From contig NZ_FNCC01000010.1 of NCBI RefSeq assembly GCF_900100955.1, forward strand, positions 98,674-162,673: a stretch of 64,000 nucleotides of DNA, read 5' to 3'. Shown here in pieces: positions 53,195-61,932 of the stretch; position 1 is the first letter of the stretch; each line of letters begins with the position of its first letter. Under the pieces are notes generated by a model. The model ran no database searches. It was not told where the DNA came from and saw only the letters and a program-made list of their open reading frames with translations. This stretch comes from Lentzea fradiae (GTDB lineage: Bacteria; Actinomycetota; Actinomycetes; Mycobacteriales; Pseudonocardiaceae). A program made the translations under genes and the position numbers.

Positions 53195-53205
53195 GACTTC
53201 TCTCC

Positions 53206-54603
53206 TCACGCTGTGCCGATCAACTTGGCGAGCCGGCGTTTGTCGGGCTTGCCGCTGGGAGCGACGGGGGGTTCGGTGATGGCGGTGACGCGGACGGGGG
53301 CGCACGCGGCGCCCAGCCGCGCGGTGACGAGCTCGCGCAGCTCGGCCAGCCGCGGGACGCGGTCCGCCCTGGGCACGACGAAGGCGTGGACGGCCTCGCC
53401 GGTGTCGTCGTCCGGTGCCGCGACGACGTACGCCTCCGCGACGTCCGGGTGCCCGGCGAGCACGTGCTCGATCGGGCCGATGTGGAACAGGTTCGCGTTG
53501 ACGATCACGACGTCCCTGGCCCTGCCGGTGAGCACCAGGTTGCCGTCCTCGTCGAACCGGCCGAGGTCGCGGGTGCGGACCCAGCCGTCCACGAACACCT
53601 CGGCCGACTCCTCCGGGGCGCCCCAGTAGGAGCTCGCCTGCGACGGGGTGCGCACGTACAGCTCCCCGTCGCGGATCTCCACGTCCACCGGGGGTTTCCC
53701 GACGGTGCCGGGAGGGTCGGACGGCGTGGCCATCGAGATCATGCCGGTCTCGGTCTGGCCGTAGCCGTGGAACAGCACGGGCCCGAGCACGTCGAGCGCC
53801 TCGCGGTGGCGTTCGGCGGTCAGCGGTGACCCGGAGACGAGCAACGCCTCCAGCGTGTCCAGGCCGGTGGGGGAGTGCCGCTGGGCCGCGACCAGCTTCG
53901 CCAGACCGGGCACGGTGATCACCCGTGCCGTGGCGCGCAGGTCCGTGATCGCGGTGGCCGGGTCGTCCGCGACGACGACCGTGCCGCCCGCGGTCAGGGT
54001 GAGCACCGCGTACTCGAACATCACCTGGCTCGACAGCGACCCGAACACCAGGTAGCGGCCGAGCCGGGCCGCGAGCTCCCGGACGGCCGGTGGCCACGCG
54101 GCGGGCCGGGTGTTCCAGGCGTTCGCCATCGACGCGTAGGTCTGCGCGCACGCCTTGGGGGCACCGGTGCTGCCGCTGGTGTGGATCAACCGGGCCACGT
54201 CGCCGGGGTGGCCGTCGCAGTGCAGGGCAGCGGCGGGCACCGTGACGAGGCCGGTCGTGACGAGGTCGGCGGTGTCGCGGACGACGAGCTTGATGTCCAG
54301 GCCGAGCAGGTGCTCGACCTGGGTGTCGGTCAGCCCCGGCCGGACACCGACGACCCGTGCGCCCACCACGTGCGCCGCGAGGATCGTCGCGAACGCCTCC
54401 ACGGTCACGCCCAGCAGCAGCGCCACGCCGTCGCCCGGCCCGAGTCCCTTGCGCCGCAACGCGGTCGCGACCCGCGCGACGAGGTCGAGCAGTTCCGCGC
54501 CGGTCACCACGCGGGTGCCGTGCTCGAACACCGGCCGGTCCGCGGCGGCGCCGAGCACGTCGAGCACCGCGCGCGGGAACGGCTCGGCGTCACGCGCCGG
54601 CAA
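53206..54603 (-). CDS. Acyl-AMP ligase (AMP-dependent synthetase)
   Basis: This 465-residue enzyme of the ANL family has the ATP loop HTSGSTGAPKACAQT near 140, the FHGYGQTETGMIS motif near 275, VRTRDLGRFDEDGNLVLTGR near 345 and the C-terminal catalytic lysine in PSGKPDKRRL. It would adenylate a carboxylic acid, possibly for CoA transfer. The ligase sits between the two flavin monooxygenases. It starts with TTG 54603 inside the end of the second monooxygenase gene. With a tyrosine-lyase-type enzyme next door, 4-coumarate is a plausible but unproven substrate. Confidence 0.85.
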   Translation of the reverse strand: MPARDAEPFPRAVLDVLGAAADRPVFEHGTRVVTGAELLDLVARVATALRRKGLGPGDGVALLLGVTVEAFATILAAHVVGARVVGVRPGLTDTQVEHLLGLDIKLVVRDTADLVTTGLVTVPAAALHCDGHPGDVARLIHTSGSTGAPKACAQTYASMANAWNTRPAAWPPAVRELAARLGRYLVFGSLSSQVMFEYAVLTLTAGGTVVVADDPATAITDLRATARVITVPGLAKLVAAQRHSPTGLDTLEALLVSGSPLTAERHREALDVLGPVLFHGYGQTETGMISMATPSDPPGTVGKPPVDVEIRDGELYVRTPSQASSYWGAPEESAEVFVDGWVRTRDLGRFDEDGNLVLTGRARDVVIVNANLFHIGPIEHVLAGHPDVAEAYVVAAPDDDTGEAVHAFVVPRADRVPRLAELRELVTARLGAACAPVRVTAITEPPVAPSGKPDKRRLAKLIGTA

Positions 54604-56134
54604 GGCATTCCTTCACGAACACGACCAGCGGCTGCTGGTGCACCTCAGGCAGGTCCCACTGGTTCTCCAGGTTTTCGGCCAGGTGGTGCGTCGCGGTGAG
54701 CACGCCGTTGCGGTAGTAGCGGGTCACCGGGTGCAGGTAGCTCGCGTCCGACGCGTTGACCGGGTCGTTCTCGGCGACGCGCGGGACGTTGATGTCGAAC
54801 GGGTCCACGGTGTCGTGGTCCGGCCCGTACTCGAGCGTCGTGACGAACCGGTGCTCGGCCGGGCCCAGGCCACCGTCGGCGACGTAGGAGACCGGCACCT
54901 CCTCCTCGTAGCGCGCGCTGTCGCCGTCGACCGTCACGACGTCGCCGATGACCGCGAACTGCTGCCACAGGCACGACGAGCGGTTGACCCTGGCGATGAT
55001 CGCGTCGCTGATCGCGTCGGGGGAGTGCTCCAGCTCCGTCGCGGGCCACGGGGTGTCGTGGTGGCGGGCGTTGAGGACGCGGTGCAACGCGCGGGCGCCG
55101 TAGCGGAACCCGTGGATGAACCCGCTGGTGGACTTCTTGAAGTCACGCGACTGGGTGACCGTGCCCGCGAAGTACAGACCGGGGATGTTCGTCGACTCGA
55201 ACGCCGAGGTGAGCTGAGGGAACCGGTCTTTGATGATCAGGTTCGGCCGGCAGTCGTCGGCGAAGACCGAGGCGTCGAACCGGAAACCGGTGCACGCGAT
55301 GATCCGGTCGTACTCCAGCTCACGCAGCCTCTCGACCGTGCGCGCGTACCGGAACTGGATGCGGAAACCGCCCTCCGGCTTGCGTTCGATGCGCTCGATC
55401 GTGCCGTCGATGACCGCGTTCTCGCTCTTGAGCTGGTAGGTGTCGAGGAAGTTGTTGTTCACCGCCCGCAAGTGCCCGACGTAGTGCGTCTGCCAGGCGA
55501 GCTTCACCGAGTTCGGCCCGGCGAGGTGGATGACGGCCGCGTGCTCGACGAGCGCGTCGGCGGTCTCGAAGCCGGAGTTGCCCTTGCCGATGACCAGCAC
55601 CCGCTGGTCGGTGAACGACTCGGGGTCCGTGTCGAAGGTGTCGTAGCGCTCGACGTGCTCGATGCCGGGGATCGGCGGCAGGTAGAGCTGGGAGACGCCG
55701 GTGGCCATCACGAGCTGCTTGGCCTGCCAGGTCTTGCCGCTGCCGTCCTGCACGGTGAACCCGTTGTCATCGCGGGAGATCCGGGTGACCTCGGTGTCGT
55801 AGTGGATCTTCAGCCCGGCGGCGAAGTCCTGGAAGTACCGGACGATGTCGTCGGCGTCGGGGAAGTACTTGGGGCTGTAGCGGGTGAACAGGAGCTCGGG
55901 GTCGTCGGTGAGCAGCGAGTTCCAGTCCATCCGCATCTTCTGCTCGGGATCGGAGAACCCCGTGTGGACCTTGTTGATGGAGATGAGTTTGCGGTGCCTC
56001 GGGTACCGCGTGAAGAACGTGCCGGCCCCGCTGCCGCGCTCGAGGACGGCGTAGTCCCGACCGTCGCGGTCGAGCAGTGCGGCGAGCTGCAAACCGGCCG
56101 GTCCCGCGCCGATGATCAGGTAGTCGTACGCCAT
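54590..56134 (-). CDS. FOXRED2-like FAD-dependent monooxygenase, copy 2
   Basis: This 514-residue flavoprotein has the same layout as copy 1: FAD loop IIGAGPAGLQLAALLDRDG at 7, YPRHRKLISINKVHTGF near 47, NADPH loop VIGKGNSGFETADALVE near 178, then ACTGFRFDASVF near 305 and RDFKKSTSGFIHGFRYG near 350, which is identical or nearly so in both. It is the first gene of the six-gene operon and begins 17 bases from the 32-bp palindrome. The two copies may act in succession on one substrate or as a heteromer. Confidence 0.86.
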   Translation of the reverse strand: MAYDYLIIGAGPAGLQLAALLDRDGRDYAVLERGSGAGTFFTRYPRHRKLISINKVHTGFSDPEQKMRMDWNSLLTDDPELLFTRYSPKYFPDADDIVRYFQDFAAGLKIHYDTEVTRISRDDNGFTVQDGSGKTWQAKQLVMATGVSQLYLPPIPGIEHVERYDTFDTDPESFTDQRVLVIGKGNSGFETADALVEHAAVIHLAGPNSVKLAWQTHYVGHLRAVNNNFLDTYQLKSENAVIDGTIERIERKPEGGFRIQFRYARTVERLRELEYDRIIACTGFRFDASVFADDCRPNLIIKDRFPQLTSAFESTNIPGLYFAGTVTQSRDFKKSTSGFIHGFRYGARALHRVLNARHHDTPWPATELEHSPDAISDAIIARVNRSSCLWQQFAVIGDVVTVDGDSARYEEEVPVSYVADGGLGPAEHRFVTTLEYGPDHDTVDPFDINVPRVAENDPVNASDASYLHPVTRYYRNGVLTATHHLAENLENQWDLPEVHQQPLVVFVKECLAGA

Positions 56135-56150
56135 GACCGGGGAAGCTACC

Positions 56151-56182
56151 CACGCGATCTCAGAACGTTCTGAGATCGCGTG
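56151..56182. promoter_or_regulatory. Perfect 32-base palindrome in the divergent promoter
   Basis: CACGCGATCTCAGAAC at 56151-56166 is followed without a gap by its exact reverse complement (56167-56182). The site fills the 63-base gap between the starts of the monooxygenase operon and the ammonia-lyase gene, 16-17 bases from each. It is most likely the operator of a dimeric or tetrameric regulator controlling both units. The regulator is not encoded next to it. Confidence 0.75.
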
Positions 56183-56197
56183 CCTACCGTCCGTCCC

Positions 56198-57694
56198 GTG
56201 ACGACGACCGCATCGGCCACGTCCGTGGACCTGGCCTCCCCGCTGACCGTCCCGCAGCTCCTGCGCTCCGCCGCGCCGCTGGAGGTGCTCGCCGGAACCG
56301 CCGTGCGGGACCGGGTGGCACGCGGACGGGCCTACCTGCGCACGGTGCTCGCCGACGACGAACGTCCCGTGTACGGCCTGAAGACCGGTTTCGGTGCTCT
56401 GGTGGGGTTCGCGGGCCGGACGGACGACGCCGACCAGTGCGACAACACCCTCGCACACCTCGGCGCGGGCCAGGGACCTGACCTGCCGCTCGACATCGCC
56501 CGCGCCTCCCTGCTGGTGCGGACGTGGTCGCTCGCCCAGGGCCTGTCCGGCGTGTCCGCGCACGTGGTGGAAGGGCTGGCGAAGATGTTCGCCACCACGT
56601 TCGTGCCCGCGGTGCCGCGCTACGGCTCGGTGGGCGCCAGCGGTGACCTGATCCCGCTCGCGTACGCCGCGCAGGCGCTGCGCGGCCGCGGGCACGCCTA
56701 CCTCGACGGCACCCGGATGCCCGCGTTCGAGGCGCTGGACCGCGCGGGACTGTCCCCGCTGGAACTGGACGGCCGTGACGCGCTGGCCCTGGTCAACGGC
56801 ACGTCGGTGACGACCGCCGCGACCGCGCTGGCCCTGTCGTCGGTGCGCGCCTCGCACCGCGCCCTGACCGCGCTCACCTGTCTGCTCGTCGACGTCCTCG
56901 GCGCCGACCCGGGTTTCGCCGACCCCCGCCTGATCACCGCTTTCGGCCACACCGGGGCCGTGGACGTGGCCTCACGGATGCGGACGGCGCTGGAAGGCTG
57001 CGTGCCCAGCGGCAAGCGCGCGTTGCAGGAGCCGTACAGCATCCGCTGCTCGCCCCAGCTGCTCGGCGCGGCGGAGGACGCCCTGCGCTACGTCGACGGC
57101 GTCGTGGCCGCCGACCTGGGCGGGGTGAGCGACAACCCGCTGTTCTTCCCCGGCGACGACCTGGTGGCGCACGGCGGCAACTTCTTCGGCCAGCCCGCCG
57201 CCTACGCCGCCGACGTGCTGGCGATGGTCACCGCGTCCCTGGGCAACCTCGCCGAACGCCAGCTCGACCTGCTGGTCGACCCCGCCCGCAACACGGGCCT
57301 GCCGCCGATGCTCGCCGCCGGGCCGGGCCGCCAGCACGGCTTGCAGGGCGTGCAGCTCGCGACCACGGCGTTCGTCGCGGAGATCCGCCGCAACGTGCTG
57401 CCCGCGAGCACCCAGAGCCTGCCGACCAACCTGCACAACCAGGACGTCGTGCCGTTCGGCACGCAGGCGGCGCTGCGGTCCTACGACCTCGCCGCCCTGC
57501 TGCGCCTGCTGTGCGGGTCGCTCGCGCTGGGGCTGCGCCAGGCCGTGCACGTCGGCGGCAGGCGCCCGGCCGCACCCCGGTGCGCGACGTTGCTGGACGC
57601 GCTGGCGGAGGCGATCGAGCCGGTGGACCCGGACCGGCCGCTCGACGAGGACGTGCGGGTGGCCGCGGACGTGGTCGTCGACGGCGAGTGGTGA
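56198..57694 (+). CDS. MIO-type aromatic amino-acid ammonia-lyase/aminomutase, tyrosine-type
   Basis: This 498-residue protein of the HAL/PAL/TAL family makes its MIO cofactor from A147-S148-G149 (YGSVGASGDLIPLAY). The catalytic tyrosine is Y59 in VYGLKTGFG. The specificity pair is His87-Leu88 (NTLAHLGAGQGP), equal to His89-Leu90 of Rhodobacter TAL, where it selects tyrosine; histidine lyases have Ser-His and phenylalanine lyases Phe-Leu. The product could be 4-coumarate, or beta-tyrosine if it is an aminomutase. GTG 56198 is preferred because GTG 56180 lies in the palindrome. It is divergent from the monooxygenase operon. Confidence 0.85.
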   Translation: MTTTASATSVDLASPLTVPQLLRSAAPLEVLAGTAVRDRVARGRAYLRTVLADDERPVYGLKTGFGALVGFAGRTDDADQCDNTLAHLGAGQGPDLPLDIARASLLVRTWSLAQGLSGVSAHVVEGLAKMFATTFVPAVPRYGSVGASGDLIPLAYAAQALRGRGHAYLDGTRMPAFEALDRAGLSPLELDGRDALALVNGTSVTTAATALALSSVRASHRALTALTCLLVDVLGADPGFADPRLITAFGHTGAVDVASRMRTALEGCVPSGKRALQEPYSIRCSPQLLGAAEDALRYVDGVVAADLGGVSDNPLFFPGDDLVAHGGNFFGQPAAYAADVLAMVTASLGNLAERQLDLLVDPARNTGLPPMLAAGPGRQHGLQGVQLATTAFVAEIRRNVLPASTQSLPTNLHNQDVVPFGTQAALRSYDLAALLRLLCGSLALGLRQAVHVGGRRPAAPRCATLLDALAEAIEPVDPDRPLDEDVRVAADVVVDGEW

Positions 57695-57732
57695 CAGCGC
57701 ACGAGACGGCAGCGTCTGAGCGGGCCCCCGCC

Positions 57733-58992
57733 TCACGTCCACGCGGTCGGGACCCGGTCGGGCGCCGCCAGCCTGACCGGCGCCTCCCCGGTGGCCTGCG
57801 CCGGCACGGCGATCGGGGCCAGCGGGACGCGCAGCGTGAACCGGGCGCCCAGCCCCGGCCGCCCGGCCGCGGTCACCGTCCCGCCGTGTCCCGTCACGAT
57901 CTCGCGCACCAGCGCGAGTCCCAGCCCGAACCGCCCCTCGCCGCCGCCGTGGTGCGACCGCTCGAACAGCCGTGCCGCCTCACCGGGCTCGAACCCCTCG
58001 CCGGTGTCCGTCACGACCAGCTCCGCGTGCCCGCCGGCCGCCCTCACGGCGACGGAGATGCGCCCGTCCTCCGGTGTGTGCCGCACGGCGTTGGCGAGCA
58101 GCTCGTCCACCGCGCGCCGCAGCGCCGTCTCGACGCCGTTCACCACCAGCGGGTGGCCGGGGTGGTCGAGCGACAGCACGATCCGCTGGTGCGCCGCGCG
58201 TTCGGTCTCGCCGACCACCGCGGCCTCGGCCACGTCGGCGAGGTCGACGGGGCGCTGGTCGGCCCGCTGGTCGAGCTGGGAGGACTGCAGCAGGTCGTCC
58301 ACGACGTCCGCGAGGCCGCGGATCGAGCGGGCCAGCGCGTCGAGGTTGTCGCGTTGCGCGTCGGGCACGGCCGCGGCCAGCAGCTGGGCCCGCAGGTGCG
58401 CGCGGGCGATCGGGGTGCGCAGCTCGTGGCTCGCGTCGGTGAGGAAGCGGCGTTGCCGGGCCAGCGCCTCCGCCAGCGGGCCGATCGCGCGGCGGCTCAC
58501 GGACAGGCCGATCACCGCGGCCGCCGCCAGGCCCGCCACCAGTGCCGTGCCGAGCGCGAGCAGCAGGTGCCTGCGGTCGGCGAGCATGTACCGGGTGTCG
58601 AACACGGCCTGCACCGTGGTGCCCGCGACCACCGCCGTGAGCACCTCGTACTGCGTGCCGTTGGCGTGGACGGTGCGTTCGACCTCACCGCCGGTCGCCT
58701 GGACCTGGTCGAGATCCGCGCGCAACGGGAACCCGTCGGGCACCGCCAGCACGCCCTCGTCGAGCACGCCGTCCTTCAGCGTGAACACCCACGCGCACCG
58801 CGGCGCGACGTCCGGGACGCCGTACCGCACGTTGTACCGCAGCTCACGCGCCACCTGGGTGTTCTGCGCGTGTGCCATGACCACGTACGCGATCCCGCCG
58901 ACGAACGCGATCATCAACGTGAGCGCGGCGGCGACCAGCACGCTCACGCGCAGCCGCGCGCGCCGCACCTCCCCGTCCGCTTTCGCCCTCAC
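57733..58992 (-). CDS. OmpR-partner sensor histidine kinase
   Basis: This 419-residue kinase has two membrane helices (about 15-38 and 143-165) around an external domain of about 100 residues. A short linker leads to the HisKA helix with H189 (TDASHELRTPIARAH) and an HATPase domain (LLANAVRHTP, VTDTGEGFEPGEA, GRFGLGLALV). A HAMP domain is not obvious. GTG 58992 overlaps the regulator stop by four bases. It is convergent with the ammonia-lyase gene and 38 bases away. Confidence 0.9.
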   Translation of the reverse strand: MRAKADGEVRRARLRVSVLVAAALTLMIAFVGGIAYVVMAHAQNTQVARELRYNVRYGVPDVAPRCAWVFTLKDGVLDEGVLAVPDGFPLRADLDQVQATGGEVERTVHANGTQYEVLTAVVAGTTVQAVFDTRYMLADRRHLLLALGTALVAGLAAAAVIGLSVSRRAIGPLAEALARQRRFLTDASHELRTPIARAHLRAQLLAAAVPDAQRDNLDALARSIRGLADVVDDLLQSSQLDQRADQRPVDLADVAEAAVVGETERAAHQRIVLSLDHPGHPLVVNGVETALRRAVDELLANAVRHTPEDGRISVAVRAAGGHAELVVTDTGEGFEPGEAARLFERSHHGGGEGRFGLGLALVREIVTGHGGTVTAAGRPGLGARFTLRVPLAPIAVPAQATGEAPVRLAAPDRVPTAWT

Positions 58993-59723
58993 AGGGCCCC
59001 CAACCGGTAGCCGACGCCCTGCACGGTCAGCACGACCGAACGTCCGACCTTCGAACGCAGGTAGTGCACGTAGGTGTCCACGATGGACTGCGACGGGGCG
59101 TCCTCGAACACGGTGCGGCGCAACGCCGCCCGTGTGTGCACTGTCTCCGGGTGTGTGGCGAGCACCCGCAGCAGCGCGAACTCCCGCGCGGTGAGCGGGA
59201 CCTTCTCGCCGTCGGGGAGCACGACCTGGTGCTGTTCCAGCTCCAGGCGTCCCTCGCCGATGCTGAGCACGGCGGCCAGCTCGGCGGCCCGCCGGCACAG
59301 CGCCCGCAGCCGCGCGGTCAGCTCACCCAGGTCGAACGGTTTCGTCAGGTAGTCGTCGGCGCCCGCGTCGAGGCCCCGGATCCGGTCGTCGACCGAGCTC
59401 ATCGCGGTCAGCACGAGGACCTGGGTGCGCACCGACCGGGACCGGAGCCTGGCCAGCAGGTCGAGCCCCTCGATCACCGGCAGGCCGCGGTCGATCACCA
59501 CCACGTCGTAGGGCTGGGTGAGCGCGAGGTGCAGCCCGCGTTGACCGTCGAATGCGACGTCCACGACATATCCCTCACCTTGCAACGCGAGAGAGAGCAA
59601 CTCCACCAGCTCCCGGTCGTCGTCGACGAGCAACAGCCGGAAGGGGTGTGCCGATCGGAATTTCGTTGAGCCCCGCACACGTTCACAATCGCACGCGGTC
59701 AGCGAGTCCGACCAGGTCACCAC
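58989..59723 (-). CDS. OmpR-family response regulator
   Basis: The protein of 244 residues has a receiver domain with D78 (VVVIDRGLPVIEG) and a conserved lysine (YLTKPFD), then an OmpR winged-helix DNA-binding domain (VPLTAREFALLRVLATHP, VDTYVHYLRSKVG, VQGVGYRLG). The first 25 residues are an unusual extension. A promoter places the transcript start at about the tandem GTG (59723/59720), which suggests leaderless translation and supports the long form; GTG 59678 is an alternative. Confidence 0.87.
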   Translation of the reverse strand: MVTWSDSLTACDCERVRGSTKFRSAHPFRLLLVDDDRELVELLSLALQGEGYVVDVAFDGQRGLHLALTQPYDVVVIDRGLPVIEGLDLLARLRSRSVRTQVLVLTAMSSVDDRIRGLDAGADDYLTKPFDLGELTARLRALCRRAAELAAVLSIGEGRLELEQHQVVLPDGEKVPLTAREFALLRVLATHPETVHTRAALRRTVFEDAPSQSIVDTYVHYLRSKVGRSVVLTVQGVGYRLGAL

Positions 59724-59726
59724 AGC

Positions 59727-59757
59727 AGTACAACAGCTAACGGACAGACTTCGTCAA
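59727..59757 (-). promoter_or_regulatory. Sigma-70-type promoter of the two-component system
   Basis: On the minus strand, TTGACG (59757-59752) and TGTACT (59732-59727) are separated by 19 bases. The expected transcription start coincides with the first GTG codon of the response regulator at 59723. The surrounding region (59724-59958) is AT-rich for this genome and holds no gene. Confidence 0.45.
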
Positions 59758-59958
59758 CAGTTCACAAATGTTTTCGACAGGCCCGTAACCGCAGGTTTTC
59801 CCGGACCGGACCGCCAAGAGGAACCGGCAATTGCAGCATTTGGCGGACATGGCCGGTCATTCGCGCACGTCGCCGCGCGCAAAAGACCGGCATTTCAACG
59901 ATAAACAGGTTGTTCCGGGGTGGCCGCCACCTGCGGGGGTGCTCCGGGTGTGAACGGC

Positions 59959-60750
59959 CTACCAGGCGGGGGCGACCGCCGCCGACGTCCGCTGCCCGCC
60001 GACCCAGCCCGCGGTCGCGACGGCGCGCAGGCCGTCCTCGCCCTCGACGAGCCTGCCGTGCGGGCCGAGGACGGTGCTGCCGCCATCGTGCCACCGCACC
60101 GGCACCCGGCCGTGGCGTTCCAGCAGACCGGCGAACTTCGCGGTCAGCTTCGCGCTGCCGATGTGCACCCACCGGCTCGGGAACAGCTCCAGCAGCTCGA
60201 TCGTCGCCGGGCTGAGCTCGGGCACGACCGTCACGCCGTGGTCGCGGCCGTACTCGACGAGGTCGCGCAACGCCTCCTGGTCGCCCTCGGGGAAGACGTG
60301 CAGCACGTTGAGCTTGTAGGCGGCCATCCGGTCGATGGCCTTGCGCATCTCGGCGGGCGGCAGCAGCTCGCTCGACACTCCGCGCCACGCGAAGGCGGGG
60401 GAGTCGCGCACGTCAGCCGCGCGCACGGTGCCGTCGTCGGTCATCAGCTGCCGGAACGACTGCACGCCGTGCCGCAGCCCGGCCTGGGTGCCCGCGCGCA
60501 GCATCACCGCGTCGTTGCTCACCAGCAGGGCGTAGCCCTCGGGACCGAGCCCGCGCATCGCCGGGTCGTGCGACACCATCAGCATGCCGTCCTGCGACTC
60601 GGCGAGCAGGTAGCCGGTCTGCCGGAAGACGTGCTCGCGCAGCAGCGCCGCGGCGGTGCGCGCCTGGCCGGTCACCCGGACGGTCACGTCTTCGGTCAGG
60701 ACGAACGAGCCCGTGCGACGGGGCGCGTTCGCGGGCATGGGAACGATCAC
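59959..60750 (-). CDS. Truncated GH20-like (beta-hexosaminidase-type) protein
   Basis: The frame from GTG 60750 (GGAGGAG seven bases upstream) encodes 263 residues. Residues 10-105 resemble the GH20b domain that precedes hexosaminidase barrels (AAALLREHVFRQTGYLL, GPEGYALLVSND, GTQAGLRHGVQSFRQLM). The next part starts like a GH20 barrel (FAWRGVSSELLPPAEMRKAIDRMAAYKLNVLHVF). However, the usual RGxxxDxxR is altered and the barrel ends early, with no catalytic Asp-Glu pair. It is likely non-catalytic or a decayed enzyme. No signal peptide is seen. Confidence 0.6.
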   Translation of the reverse strand: MIVPMPANAPRRTGSFVLTEDVTVRVTGQARTAAALLREHVFRQTGYLLAESQDGMLMVSHDPAMRGLGPEGYALLVSNDAVMLRAGTQAGLRHGVQSFRQLMTDDGTVRAADVRDSPAFAWRGVSSELLPPAEMRKAIDRMAAYKLNVLHVFPEGDQEALRDLVEYGRDHGVTVVPELSPATIELLELFPSRWVHIGSAKLTAKFAGLLERHGRVPVRWHDGGSTVLGPHGRLVEGEDGLRAVATAGWVGGQRTSAAVAPAW

Positions 60751-60868
60751 CGGTTTTCTCCTCCAGCGGTCCAACGCCGCCAGTATCAGCGGAGTTCCGC
60801 CGGCCGGACTCGGAAGGCCGTTCCCACGCCTGTCGTGCCGCTCACATCGACCGTTCCACCGTGCGCCT

Positions 60869-60898
60869 CGCGGGGGTTCCGCCAGCGGAACCCCCGCG
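60869..60898 (-). terminator. Hairpin after the LLM oxidoreductase gene
   Basis: CGCGGGGGTTCCGC (60869-60882) pairs exactly with GCGGAACCCCCGCG (60885-60898). It lies 6 bases beyond the stop codon of the luciferase-like gene on the minus strand and before the GH20-like gene, and should end the two-gene transcript from 62513. Confidence 0.75.
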
Positions 60899-60903
60899 GG
60901 CTC

Positions 60904-61932
60904 TCAGGCCGCGAGCAGTTCGCGCACCCGAGGCACCACCTGCGTGCCGTACAGCTCGATGTTGCGCATCAGCGCCCCGTGCGTGAGCCCGCCGATCCCG
61001 TACTTCAGGTCGAACCGGCTGGCGCCCAGCGTCGTCATGGTGCGGGCGATCTTCGCCGCCACCGTCTCCGGCGACCCGACGAACAACGCGCCCGACGGCC
61101 CCACCTCGCGGGCGAACGACTCCGGGGTGGGGGTCGCGAACCCGCGCGACTTGCCCAGCGGGCCGCCGAACAGCTCCAGGTAGTGCGGCCAGAACTCCTC
61201 GCGGGCTTGCTCGTCGGTCGGTGCGACGTGGCCGGGGGAGTGGACGCCGACGGGCAGCGGCTCGCGGCCGAACTTCGCCAGCGCGTGCCGGTACAGCTCG
61301 GAGAACGGCGCGAAGCGGGCCGGGTTGCCGCCGATGATCGCGAGCATCAGCGAGAACCCGTGCGACGCGGCGCGCACCACGGACTGCGGGCTGCCGCCGA
61401 CGCCGATCCACGTCGGGAACGGCTCGGTGTACGGCACGATCTGCTGCTCGTGCAGCGGCGCGCGGGTCTTGCCCTGCCAGGTGACCGGGCCGCCCTTGAG
61501 GATCTCCGCGAAGAGGTGCGTCTTCTCCTCGAACAGGTCCTCGTAGTCGGCGAGGTCGTAGCCGAACAGCGGGAACGAGTCCACGCTGGACCCGCGGCCG
61601 AGGATGATCTCCGCGCGGCCGTCCGACACGGCGTTGAGGGTGGAGAACCGCTGGAACACGCGCACCGGGTCGTCCGAGCTGAGCACCGTCACGGCCGAGC
61701 CGAGGTGGATGCGGGACGTCCTGGCGGCGATGGCGGCCAGCACCACGTCGGCCGCCGACAGCGGCATCTCGGGGGTGTGGTGCTCGCCGATGCCGAAGAA
61801 GTCCAGGCCCACCTGGTCGGCGAGCACGCCTTCCTCGACGAGGTCGCGGATGGTCTGGGCGTGGCTGAGCGGGGTGCCGGTCGCGTCGTGGGTGACGTCG
61901 CCGAACGTGTCGAGCCCGAACGTGGTGGTCAT
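60904..61932 (-). CDS. LLM-class flavin-dependent oxidoreductase
   Basis: This 342-residue luciferase-like TIM-barrel protein begins MTTTFGLDTFGDVTHDATG. Landmarks are VGLDFFGIGEHHTPEMPLSA near 43, RIHLGSAVTVLSSDDPVRV near 73, EIILGRGSSVDSFPLFG near 105 and PTWIGVGGSPQSVVRAA near 174. This is the group of small flavin monooxygenases that oxidise aldehydes, sulfonates or xenobiotics using FMN or F420. The start overlaps the F420-NADP reductase-like gene as ATGA, so the pair forms one redox unit. Confidence 0.88.
   Translation of the reverse strand: MTTTFGLDTFGDVTHDATGTPLSHAQTIRDLVEEGVLADQVGLDFFGIGEHHTPEMPLSAADVVLAAIAARTSRIHLGSAVTVLSSDDPVRVFQRFSTLNAVSDGRAEIILGRGSSVDSFPLFGYDLADYEDLFEEKTHLFAEILKGGPVTWQGKTRAPLHEQQIVPYTEPFPTWIGVGGSPQSVVRAASHGFSLMLAIIGGNPARFAPFSELYRHALAKFGREPLPVGVHSPGHVAPTDEQAREEFWPHYLELFGGPLGKSRGFATPTPESFAREVGPSGALFVGSPETVAAKIARTMTTLGASRFDLKYGIGGLTHGALMRNIELYGTQVVPRVRELLAA

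Noticed and set aside
53206..56134. Assigning the flavin monooxygenases and ligase to nitrosuccinate/diazo (CreE/CreM-like) chemistry
   Set aside because: The protein classes are superficially similar, but no nitrite-releasing lyase of the fumarase family is present and the motifs fit FOXRED2-like proteins better.
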